Below are positions 50,953-58,302 of a stretch of DNA of 64,000 nucleotides, piece after piece. Made by a program: the position numbers and the translations under genes. This DNA is from Hymenobacter mellowenesis (GTDB taxonomy: Bacteria; Bacteroidota; Bacteroidia; Cytophagales; Hymenobacteraceae), in the NCBI RefSeq assembly GCF_030581005.1, contig NZ_JAUQSX010000006.1:248001-312000 (forward strand), written 5' to 3'. Under the pieces are notes generated by a model that did no database searches, had not been told where the DNA came from, and saw only the letters and a program-made list of their open reading frames with translations. Position 1 is the stretch's first letter, and each line of letters starts with the position of its first letter.

Positions 50953-51693
50953 ATGCAGCGCTTCCTGTTTTTATTTCTCCTGATGAGCCGGGCGGCTATG
51001 AGCCAAACGGTCGACTCGGCCCAGGTCACGGCTTTCCCGCCGAAAACCAATTACAAGTTTGGCATCATCACCGAACTCGGGTTCATGCTGGCCCACACCA
51101 GCACGCCCAACATGCAGTCGTTTTTTCGCCAGAACAACATTGAGCGGGACGCGTCCATCGACCCGTTTGTGCACGTGAATGCGGGCGGGCGCTACCACCG
51201 GCTGAAGGGCCTGTTTCAAATTGGGTATGGCTTCAATTTTGTGCCCCCAGATGAGCAGGCGGCCCTCGTGGCCCGGCGCACCTACGCCAGCTACTCGGGC
51301 GCGCTGCTAGGCTACGACATCCTCAACGGCCGCAACCAGCGCCTGTACCTCAACGTGGGCGCGGGCGCGCTGCACTACGACTACGCGGTGTACAACCGCA
51401 CCAACCAGCCCGTTACGTTTCAAAGCCTGACGCAGTACAGCCAGGCCGGCAACATTCCTTCCTTGAAACTAAACAACGCGTACTGGGACATCAACCTGGA
51501 ACTGACCCAGCGGGAGAAGCGCAAATCCGACATTTCCAGTGTGTTGCGCCTGGGCTACCGGCGGGGGTGGCAGGCCAACGCCTGGGAGTCGGGGGCGTTT
51601 CAATTGATTGGGGCGCCTACGGACCGCATCAGCCAGTTCTACTTCCAGGGCAGCTACTACTTTTCGAAAAACTACTCCAAGGCCGCCAAGTGA
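50953..51693 (+). CDS. Outer-membrane beta-barrel protein, first gene of LytS/LytTR operon
   Basis: A 246-residue exported protein: signal MQRFLFLFLLMSRAAMSQ, then beta strands such as YKFGIITELGFMLAHTS, FQIGYGFNFVPP, GALLGYDILNGRNQRLYLNVGAGALHY and YWDINLELTQREKRKSDISSVLRLGYRRGWQ, ending FYFQGSYYFSKNYSKAAK. It resembles generic porin-family barrels. The TGA stop overlaps the next ATG by one base (TGATG), so it is coupled to the DUF2846 gene and likely to the downstream kinase and regulator. Confidence 0.8.
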   Translation: MQRFLFLFLLMSRAAMSQTVDSAQVTAFPPKTNYKFGIITELGFMLAHTSTPNMQSFFRQNNIERDASIDPFVHVNAGGRYHRLKGLFQIGYGFNFVPPDEQAALVARRTYASYSGALLGYDILNGRNQRLYLNVGAGALHYDYAVYNRTNQPVTFQSLTQYSQAGNIPSLKLNNAYWDINLELTQREKRKSDISSVLRLGYRRGWQANAWESGAFQLIGAPTDRISQFYFQGSYYFSKNYSKAAK

Positions 51694-52103
51694 TGAAAGC
51701 ATCTGTGCTCGCGCTGGCGTGGCTGCTGTTGAGCAGCTGGGCCACGGCTCCCGAACCACCCCAGGGCACCCAGGCGCGCCTGGTGATTTACCGGCTCCGC
51801 GAATTTAACGGCAACACCTACGACATCAGGATTAACGACCAGAAGGCTGGCAGCCTCCCCACCAAGCGCTACCTGCAGCTAGACGTGCCGGCGGGGCCGG
51901 TTAAAATCGAGTCGGTCAAAGATTATTTCTCCGACAACCAGACCGTGCGGCTGGAGGCCCGGCCCGGCCGCACGTACTACGTGAAGGCCGTGGAGGAAAT
52001 GGATTTCCTCACCCGCGCCCTGCTGCTCGCGCCCGTGCGGGAGGAGTTGGGCCAGCGCGAAGTGCAAGGTCTCAAACCCGCGGCCAAGACCCGCACCAAC
52101 TAA
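51693..52103 (+). CDS. DUF2846-like secreted protein
   Basis: A 136-residue protein with signal MKASVLALAWLLLSSWA. The mature domain reads ARLVIYRLREFNGNTYDIRI, then NDQKAGSLPTKRYLQLDVPAGPVKIE and VRLEARPGRTYYVKAVEEM, the strand pattern of DUF2846 (prealbumin-like sandwich found in lipoproteins). Function unknown. It is translationally coupled to the upstream barrel gene and is 10 bp before the histidine kinase gene. Confidence 0.78.
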   Translation: MKASVLALAWLLLSSWATAPEPPQGTQARLVIYRLREFNGNTYDIRINDQKAGSLPTKRYLQLDVPAGPVKIESVKDYFSDNQTVRLEARPGRTYYVKAVEEMDFLTRALLLAPVREELGQREVQGLKPAAKTRTN

Positions 52104-52113
52104 TTTGCCCGTT

Positions 52114-53127
52114 ATGCCTCGTATCCGGCTGGCTCCGGCCTTGCTTTTCGCCGTTGCCTTCACCGGCCTGCTCGCCTACTGGGGCCGGCTGCTGTACGTG
52201 GGCGTGTGGCACAACGCGGCGGCGGCGCCCGAAGTGGGGAGTTTGGCCCGGTACCTGCTGGGCATTGGGCTGCTGCTGGCCGGCCTGGGGGCCGTGGCCC
52301 ACCTCAACTACCGGCTGGCGTTCCGGCGGTGGGCGCTGGGCCGCAACACTGGCTGGAGCTACGGCACGTGGCTGTGCGCGCTGGCGTGGGGGCTGTTTGA
52401 GCTGCTGCAGCTGCGGACCGACCACGTGCCCGAGTTTATCGACGAGAACCTGCTGATGACGGCCGTGCTGCTGGCCGTGGTGGTGGCGTATGGCTACGTG
52501 GCCGATTCGTTTCGGGCCCGCCGGGCGCAAGACCATCTGCTGCAGCAAAAAGTGGAGGCCGAGCTGACCGCGCTCAAGGCCCGGGTGAACCCGCATTTTC
52601 TGTTCAACGCCCTGAACACCATCTACAACGAGGCCCAGCGCGTCGACAACGAAACAGTGGCCGACCTGATTCAGCAGCTGGCGGGCATCATGCGCTTCAC
52701 CCTGCAGGAGTCGACGCAACCGCTGACGTCCATTGAGAACGAGTTTTCGTTTCTGGAAAAGTACGTGGCCCTGCAGCGCGCCCGCCTGCCCCAGCGCGAC
52801 GACCTGCGCGTCTCGACCCAGCTGGAATGGGACGGCCAGCCCGCCGCCATTGCCCCGCTGCTGCTGCTGCCATTCGTCGAAAACGCCTACCAGTACGGCA
52901 TTAGCTTTGCGCAGCCCTCTCACATCGACTTGGAGGTGACGGTAGAAAACCGCCGCCTCCGGATGCGGGTGGCCAACAGCATTGCTCCGGCGGCCGGCCG
53001 GCCCGGCCCAGGCACGGGCATTGCCACCGCCCGCCAACGGCTGGCCCTGATGTACGCCGGCCGGCACGAGCTGCACATCGAGCAAACTGCCAATGATTTC
53101 ACCGTTTCCCTAACCATTGACCTGTAG
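52114..53127 (+). CDS. LytS/YpdA-family sensor histidine kinase
   Basis: Inner-membrane sensor kinase (337 aa). Four membrane segments cover about residues 8-135, without a large periplasmic domain. The His_kinase domain begins QKVEAELTALKARVNPHFLFNALNTIYN, with phospho-acceptor His at about 161. An HATPase domain follows with LLLLPFVENAYQYGI as N box and GTGIATARQRL near the G box. It starts at the ATG at 52114 (a TTG lies three codons upstream). Paired with the LytTR regulator 6 bp downstream. Confidence 0.92.
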   Translation: MPRIRLAPALLFAVAFTGLLAYWGRLLYVGVWHNAAAAPEVGSLARYLLGIGLLLAGLGAVAHLNYRLAFRRWALGRNTGWSYGTWLCALAWGLFELLQLRTDHVPEFIDENLLMTAVLLAVVVAYGYVADSFRARRAQDHLLQQKVEAELTALKARVNPHFLFNALNTIYNEAQRVDNETVADLIQQLAGIMRFTLQESTQPLTSIENEFSFLEKYVALQRARLPQRDDLRVSTQLEWDGQPAAIAPLLLLPFVENAYQYGISFAQPSHIDLEVTVENRRLRMRVANSIAPAAGRPGPGTGIATARQRLALMYAGRHELHIEQTANDFTVSLTIDL

Positions 53128-53133
53128 AAACTT

Positions 53134-53826
53134 ATGCTGCACGCCATTGCCATCGACGATGAGCCCGCCGCGCTGGAAGTGCTGCAGCGCTACGCGGCCA
53201 AGGTGCCGTTTCTGGAGCTCACCCACACCTTCCTGAGCACCAGCGAGGCACTGGCTTGCCTGCACACCCAGCGCGTCGACCTCGTGTTTCTGGACATTGA
53301 AATGCCCGACCTGCGCGGCCTGGACTTCGCCCGGCTGGTGGCGCCCCTGCAAAAGCCCATCGTCTTCACCACCGCGTACGCCGAGCACGCCGTGGAAGGG
53401 TTTTCGCTGCAAGCCCTTGATTACCTGCTCAAGCCCATTGAGTTTGGCCGGTTTCTGCAGGCCTGCAACCGGGCGTATGCCCAAGGGCTGCCCGCGCGAG
53501 AAGGGCCGCCCGGCATTTTCGTCAAGGACGGCTACGACTGGATTCGGGTCAACGTGGAGCAAGTGCTTTACATCCAATCTGATACCAATCTGCTCTTCAT
53601 TCACGAGCAAGGCCGGCAGGTAAGTACCCGCATGACCATTGCCGACATGCTGGCCACCCTGCCGGCCCAGGACTTCATCCGGGTGCACAAGTCCTACATC
53701 GTGGCGCTGAAGGCCATTCGCAAAATCGAGCGCCACCAGGTCACCGTGGGCACGGTCACCATTCCGCTCGCGGAAAGCTACCGCGAGGCCCTGCAAACCC
53801 GCTTACTCAAAAAGAATGGGCGTTAA
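53134..53826 (+). CDS. LytTR family response regulator
   Basis: Response regulator (230 aa) with a receiver domain (1-120): acidic pocket IDDEPA, phosphorylatable Asp54 in LVFLDIEMPD, Thr in VFTTAYAEHAVEGFSLQALDYLLKP with the Lys of the active site. A LytTR DNA-binding domain follows (about 135-230): FVKDGYDWIRVNVEQVLYIQSDTN and FIRVHKSYIVALKAIRKIER. LytTR proteins bind repeated 9-bp sites. The target is probably this operon's own upstream region. Confidence 0.94.
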   Translation: MLHAIAIDDEPAALEVLQRYAAKVPFLELTHTFLSTSEALACLHTQRVDLVFLDIEMPDLRGLDFARLVAPLQKPIVFTTAYAEHAVEGFSLQALDYLLKPIEFGRFLQACNRAYAQGLPAREGPPGIFVKDGYDWIRVNVEQVLYIQSDTNLLFIHEQGRQVSTRMTIADMLATLPAQDFIRVHKSYIVALKAIRKIERHQVTVGTVTIPLAESYREALQTRLLKKNGR

Positions 53827-53954
53827 AAACAGACTGCCTGGGTGGCGCACGGGGCAGATGCTAGCAGCTAGCTTTCGGCCGCATGCTACTTCCTGCCGAC
53901 ATTGCCGATGCTACGCAGATAAGGGCAAGCCCTCGGCACATATCATGGTCCCGA

Positions 53955-54440
53955 ACTAAGTTCACCAACTGTGTGCCTTTGCCGAGCAGCATGTATTTAC
54001 AAGGTGTTTACCGAGGAGGTATCGGGCGGCAAGTCCGACCGCAGCCAGTTTAAGCAGCAGCTGCTCGAAGCCTACCAGAAGAAATTCGACCTGGTCGTGC
54101 TCTGGCGCCTGGACCGCTTCAGCCGCGAGGGCGCGCTGCCCACGCTCAAGTACCTGAAGGAACTGCGCGACCATGGCGTTAACTACAAATCATTGACTGA
54201 ATCCTACTTCGATTCGCTCGGGCCGTTCGGCGATGTGATTGTCTCGATGTTAGCCACCATCGCGGCGCAGGATTTCAGAAAATACCAAGGCGGCGGTGGC
54301 CAAGAAGAAAGCGGCCGGCGCCAAGCTGGGCGCACCGACGAAAGCGGCAGACGTGGTGGCCAAGGCGCGGGTCCTGAAAGGGGAGGGGAAGTCCAACGGC
54401 GATATCCTCCAGCACAGGGGTCAAATACGTCGCAACCTAA
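53955..54440 (+). pseudogene. Serine recombinase (resolvase) with two frameshifts
   Basis: Three consecutive segments match a small serine recombinase, but the middle is in a different frame. Segment 1 reads QLCAFAEQH. Segment 2 (from 53998) reads YKVFTEEVSGGKSDRSQF, FDLVVLWRLDRFSREG and MLATIAAQD. Segment 3 (from about 54281) reads KAAVAKKKAAGAKLGAPTKA and LKGEGKSNGDIL, the C-terminal HTH linker. Segments 1 and 3 share a frame. The N-terminal catalytic Ser region is absent, so the gene is dead. It abuts the right tRNA-end repeat. Confidence 0.75.
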
Positions 54441-54474
54441 GAGTAGACTGCCACCCTTTTTCGTTTGGATAATA

Positions 54475-54509
54475 AAAAAGGCCATTTCCGTGCTGGAAAT
54501 GGCCTTTTT
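54475..54509. terminator. Intrinsic terminator within the right direct repeat
   Basis: A 15-bp perfect stem AAAAAGGCCATTTCC, loop GTGCT and its complement. In minus orientation it follows the tRNA 3' end by 11 bp, the usual place for a tRNA terminator. It is nearly identical to 44049-44081. Confidence 0.9.
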
Positions 54510-54520
54510 AGCAAACGTCT

Positions 54521-54540
54521 GCGGTCTGGACGGGACTCGA
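54521..54540 (-). other. tRNA 3' end fragment, probable tRNA-Asp: integrase attachment site core
   Basis: Minus-strand TCGAGTCCCGTCCAGACCGC fits tRNA positions 55 to 73 exactly: T-loop TCGAGT, T-stem CCCGT, acceptor CCAGACC, discriminator G, plus one base. A G73 after a CC-ended acceptor fits tRNA-Asp. The rest of the tRNA is missing: the sequence breaks at the T54/T55 boundary into unrelated DNA leading to the integrase gene. That is the hallmark of a tyrosine-integrase target at a tRNA 3' end. Confidence 0.75.
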
Positions 54541-54699
54541 TAATGCGAGAAAAGGCCAATTTGGGGTTGTTTCTAGCCTTCTGACTGCTCCAATGCGATA
54601 CGAAAAGCAGCACGATTTGCTGTGCTAAAAAGGTCATTTTCAGGGTGAAAAGTAGCAGAATAAGCGCTATCTTCGAGTTGTACCAAATAGGATAATTCC

Positions 54700-55989
54700 A
54701 TGAAGACTAGCGCTTATCTACGACCACCGGCACGCAATAGAGAGTGTTCCATCAGCGTCCGCTATACCCACCGACACGCCTACTTCGCGATACGAACAGG
54801 CTTGACTGTCCTGCCCGAACACTTCGACCAGGACGCAGGCGCCGTGCGGCGGTCCCACGATGACTGTAACTTGATGAACGCCATCATCGACCAACGGAAG
54901 GCGACTATCATGACAGCGGCTCGGAAGCTGCTGCTGCAAGGCGAAGACCCTACAATAGAAAAGGTTAGGGACGTGCTCAATGGCGTAGTTGCCGCTCCAC
55001 CTGCCGTACTGGCCCTTCCCACGCCCACACCAATTCCCGAACCTGAACCCACCCCGCGAGTCACGCGAACAAGCCGTAAGGTGACTATTGTAACCACCGA
55101 GAAGAACCGCTTCCAAGAATTACTGACACTCTACGGCCAAGGTTCAGTGCATGATGCGGCATCAACCAAGAAAGACAAGGCGCTGTTTGTTAGGATAGTG
55201 GGCGAGTTCCAAACGTGGTATGGTAAAGAATTGACTTATGACAAGATGGATGGGGCGATGTACGGCAATCTGGCGAAGTACTTCTTGGACGAGCGAGGCG
55301 GCTATAACAACGTCTTCGGCAAGCGTATCAAGGAAATGAAATCGTTCCTGCGGTGGAGCGAGGTAGAGCATGCCATTCACCCGCACCAAGCTTACCGGAA
55401 GTGGAAAGTGTATCATGAGGAAAAGGAGATTATCTACCTCACGCAGGATGAAATAGACCTGTTCTGGTACGCTGACGGCCTGACACCGCAGATGCAGAAG
55501 TATCGCGACGTGTTCCTGTTCAGCTGCCTCACTGGCTTCCGTTGGAGCGACATCATTCGCAGCAAGCAGATGGTCGTGCAAAACGGCTTGCTCACCATCC
55601 TCACGCAGAAGAATCGAGGCAATGCCAAAGTGCCGATGAACGAGCGCATCCGGGCCATCATGGACCGCTACAATGGCGACCTGAATATTGTGACTCTACA
55701 GAACATGAATGAAGGCATCAAGGCGCTGGCCCAACGACTCGGCATGACCGAAGAAGTCTACTACTATCGCTACAAGTTGAAAGAGGCCGTGCCGTTCCAC
55801 GAACCCAAGTACAAGCTGCTAAGCGCCCATTGCGGCCGGCGCAGCTTCATCACCAACGCCTTCACGCAAGGCTTCTCGGTGCCGGAAATATTGGAAATGA
55901 TTGGCAGCACCGATGCCAAGGTGCTCGGCGGCTACATGGCCATCACGGGAAGCCATCTGGTGAGCAAGACCAAAGAGCTCAACAAGTAA
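54700..55989 (+). CDS. Phage-type tyrosine integrase
   Basis: Site-specific recombinase (429 aa) of Bacteroidota mobile elements. An N-terminal arm-type domain (SVRYTHRHAYFAIRTGLTVL, then EHFDQDAGAVRRS) is followed by a Pro-rich linker near 105-130, a SAM-like core-binding domain near 140-240, and the catalytic domain: Arg in LTGFRWSDIIRSKQ (about 280), Lys in QKNRGNAKVP, HxxR in HCGRRSF (377-380), and Tyr412 in LGGYMAI. The sixth catalytic position, usually His, is Ser403 (IGSTDA). It sits 160 bp from the tRNA fragment, as expected of the integrase that made the junction. Confidence 0.9.
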   Translation: MKTSAYLRPPARNRECSISVRYTHRHAYFAIRTGLTVLPEHFDQDAGAVRRSHDDCNLMNAIIDQRKATIMTAARKLLLQGEDPTIEKVRDVLNGVVAAPPAVLALPTPTPIPEPEPTPRVTRTSRKVTIVTTEKNRFQELLTLYGQGSVHDAASTKKDKALFVRIVGEFQTWYGKELTYDKMDGAMYGNLAKYFLDERGGYNNVFGKRIKEMKSFLRWSEVEHAIHPHQAYRKWKVYHEEKEIIYLTQDEIDLFWYADGLTPQMQKYRDVFLFSCLTGFRWSDIIRSKQMVVQNGLLTILTQKNRGNAKVPMNERIRAIMDRYNGDLNIVTLQNMNEGIKALAQRLGMTEEVYYYRYKLKEAVPFHEPKYKLLSAHCGRRSFITNAFTQGFSVPEILEMIGSTDAKVLGGYMAITGSHLVSKTKELNK

Positions 55990-56062
55990 AAGTGGAGAAG
56001 TGCGAGTAATGCCAGGGTCTGCTATTGGTTCGCTTATCTTTAGGTAACTAATCGCCGACCCT

Positions 56063-57184
56063 GTGCTTTCTCCCCGCCGCGCTCTTGCCTTCGCTTTTCT
56101 GTCCAGTACCGTCTTATGGGCACCTGGCTGTAACAAAAACAGTGAGCCAGCCCCGCAGCCACAGGTACAGAAGGGCGAAATAAGGGGGGCATTCTCTCCC
56201 GCCGGTTCTCTGGTTAGCGTCACAGCGACCCCAGTAGGAGGGGGCACGGCCGTCACTGCCAACCTGCAATCGGGCGCGTACTCCTTTGCTGATTTGCCTG
56301 TTGGGGATTACACCTTGGCCTACGTGGCTGCAACGGGTTATTTAACTCCCGCCTCGCTCGTCGTGGCCATCCGGGCTAATACTGCCACGCAGGTACCCGC
56401 CCTAACTGTGCTGCCGGTTCCCCCGCCGTTACCCGAGCATCTAACTTTAGGCAACCCCAGCGGCGCGGTTACCGACCCTGCTTTACCTAGCAATTACCTG
56501 CTGTATCGGACACAGTACGCTGTATCCTACAACCGTGACCAAGGCAAACCCAACTGGGTGAGCTGGCACCTGAGTACATCATGGATAGGTTCGGCCGCCC
56601 GCCAAGACGATTTCCGCGCCGACCCCGACCTGCCCACCGGCTGGTACCGCCCTGGTGCTACTAGCTACACCAATTCAGGCTTCGACCGCGGTCACAACTG
56701 CCCCTCGGCCGACCGCACCAGTACGGTTGCTGATAACTCGGCCACGTTCTTCATGAGCAACATGATGCCCCAGGCCCCACGCAACAACCAGCAAACGTGG
56801 GCCAACTTGGAAGACTACTGCCGCGACCAACTTGCCACTGGCAACGAGGTTTATGTCATTTGCGGCAGCTATGGACAGGGCGGTACAGGTAGCAATGGTT
56901 TCTTGGCCACGCTAGACCAAGGTCGTATCCGTGTGCCAGCCCATTGCTGGAAGGTGGTGGTCATTCTGCCGGTAGGCAATGACGACGCTTCACGGGTTAG
57001 CGCCAGTACCCGCGTCATCGCCATTGACACGCCCAACGATAACAGCATCAGCACTACATGGGGCACCTATCGTACCAGCGTGGACGCTATCGAAACCGCC
57101 ACGGGGTTGGACATTCTCTCTGCGGTGCCCACAGCCGTGCAGCAAGTAATTGAAGCCCGAGTTGATAACGGCCCAACTAGTTGA
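56063..57184 (+). CDS. DNA/RNA non-specific (NUC) endonuclease lipoprotein with carboxypeptidase-regulatory domain
   Basis: A 373-residue exported nuclease. The GTG start (56063) opens a lipoprotein signal ending WAPGC (Cys23). Residues about 33-110 are a CarboxypepD_reg-like Ig fold (GEIRGAFSPAGSLVSVTATPVGG). The NUC domain follows: SWHLSTSWIGSAARQDDFRADPDL, the catalytic GFDRGHNCPSADRT with His211, and FMSNMMPQAPRNNQQTWANLE holding the metal-binding Asn. Likely cell-surface nucleic acid degradation; an element-borne role in DNA competition or uptake control is conceivable. Confidence 0.9.
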   Translation: MLSPRRALAFAFLSSTVLWAPGCNKNSEPAPQPQVQKGEIRGAFSPAGSLVSVTATPVGGGTAVTANLQSGAYSFADLPVGDYTLAYVAATGYLTPASLVVAIRANTATQVPALTVLPVPPPLPEHLTLGNPSGAVTDPALPSNYLLYRTQYAVSYNRDQGKPNWVSWHLSTSWIGSAARQDDFRADPDLPTGWYRPGATSYTNSGFDRGHNCPSADRTSTVADNSATFFMSNMMPQAPRNNQQTWANLEDYCRDQLATGNEVYVICGSYGQGGTGSNGFLATLDQGRIRVPAHCWKVVVILPVGNDDASRVSASTRVIAIDTPNDNSISTTWGTYRTSVDAIETATGLDILSAVPTAVQQVIEARVDNGPTS

Positions 57185-57510
57185 GTAGAGTTGAAAAAGG
57201 CTTCGGCTTCACGCTCATCTACTGAGCTTAGGAGTTTGCTTAGAACTCGAACCTGCTAGCCAAATTCAGACCGTATCGCGTCCGTTCAGTTCGAGCATCT
57301 CTCCCAACAGCTTACCTGCTTGGGTGTGCTACGCGAGTTAAATTCTTGCTTAAAGTCATAGTAAACGACCAGCTATATTCGCTGATTCGAATTCAATAAG
57401 CTCAATTGGCTTTAAATTGATAGTTACTATTTGTTAGTTTCGATAAGTTGGAACTAACCTCAGAGTTAATGTACAAAATAAAAACGAACTGAAACAAATT
57501 TCAAAACCCA
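57185..57510. other. AT-rich spacer marking a base-composition drop
   Basis: A 326-bp spacer in which GC falls visibly from the high level of the left region to well under half. It holds several A/T tracts (TTTAAATTGATAGTTACTAT) and no supported gene. A TTTG (57430) and a near -7 box (TAAGTTGG, 57444) occur, but their 10-bp spacing is too short for a promoter. Confidence 0.5.
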
Positions 57511-58251
57511 ATGAACATCAACAAGCTAATTACGCCAAGGAATCAAGCACTCTATGATAGAGTGCAGTCGAATTTTAAAAAAATACAATACGCTAAGTCA
57601 AAAGATTCTTATTGGTCTTCAAACGTCGATGGAAATAATATTGCTCATATATCTTATGCGAAGTCAAATCACGAAGAGGCATCGTTTGTGCATGAGCTAT
57701 TGCATCTAGATGTTCAGAGTAGAGGCTATAAAAGATTGCGTGTTGGGATGTCTGCTTGGGACAATACGCCTTTCTTTAAAAGATTAATGTCTGCTCTTGA
57801 TAATGAGTTGCAGCATCATAAAATGTATAAGGGATTTCTGCATTTGGGCTATGCACCAAATGAGTTCTATGCTGATAGTGATGTTCTTACAGAGAAACGG
57901 ATAATCAAAAATCTTATGCAAAATTCGGATAATATCAGGACTTATTATCTTGATTTTTTGACTCTAATTGCTCCGGGCGGAAGTATATCTGAAGCAAACA
58001 AGGAATACCTGCTTAAAGCATACAAGGCTAAAAACAGCAGCAAATTTGCGGCTTTTTTCGAACACGTCCAAAGCGTGTTTTTAGATTGGGAGGCTGATAG
58101 TGACTTTAATGCGGAGCCCTACCTAATGAGGCTTTTTAATGTAGTGCCGGGCGGTGAATTTACCTGGTTTGGTTATGGTAAAGCAGCAGAATTTCCCAAT
58201 AATGGATTTTTCGTAGACAAGGAGTTTGAAATAGCACAGCCCTCTACTTAA
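57511..58251 (+). CDS. AT-rich hypothetical protein with HELLH metalloprotease motif
   Basis: A 246-residue cytoplasmic protein, no signal. EASFVHELLHLDVQSRGYK holds an HExxH zinc motif (His61, Glu62, His65). A downstream DNELQHHKMYKGFLHLGY AP (about 97-116) supplies candidate third ligands, Glu99 or His102/103. The layout recalls ImmA/IrrE-type peptidases, but the rest does not match them. Base composition and codon use (many A/T third positions) differ sharply from the core genome, so it was probably acquired. It sits beside the restriction-modification genes; function unknown. Confidence 0.8.
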   Translation: MNINKLITPRNQALYDRVQSNFKKIQYAKSKDSYWSSNVDGNNIAHISYAKSNHEEASFVHELLHLDVQSRGYKRLRVGMSAWDNTPFFKRLMSALDNELQHHKMYKGFLHLGYAPNEFYADSDVLTEKRIIKNLMQNSDNIRTYYLDFLTLIAPGGSISEANKEYLLKAYKAKNSSKFAAFFEHVQSVFLDWEADSDFNAEPYLMRLFNVVPGGEFTWFGYGKAAEFPNNGFFVDKEFEIAQPST

Positions 58252-58261
58252 ACTGCTTTGT

Positions 58262-58299
58262 AAAACAACAGAAGGAAAATATTTTCCCTCTGTTGTTTT
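58262..58299. terminator. Bidirectional terminator
   Basis: Near-perfect palindrome with outer arms AAAACAACAG and CTGTTGTTTT and an inner GGAAAATATTTTCC, one mismatch. It is located between the convergent HELLH gene and the methyltransferase gene. Confidence 0.85.
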
Positions 58300-58302
58300 A
58301 AT

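Noticed and set aside
54521..54540. Complete tRNA gene
   Set aside because: Only positions 55 to 73 are present; the acceptor 5' strand, D-arm and anticodon arm are missing.
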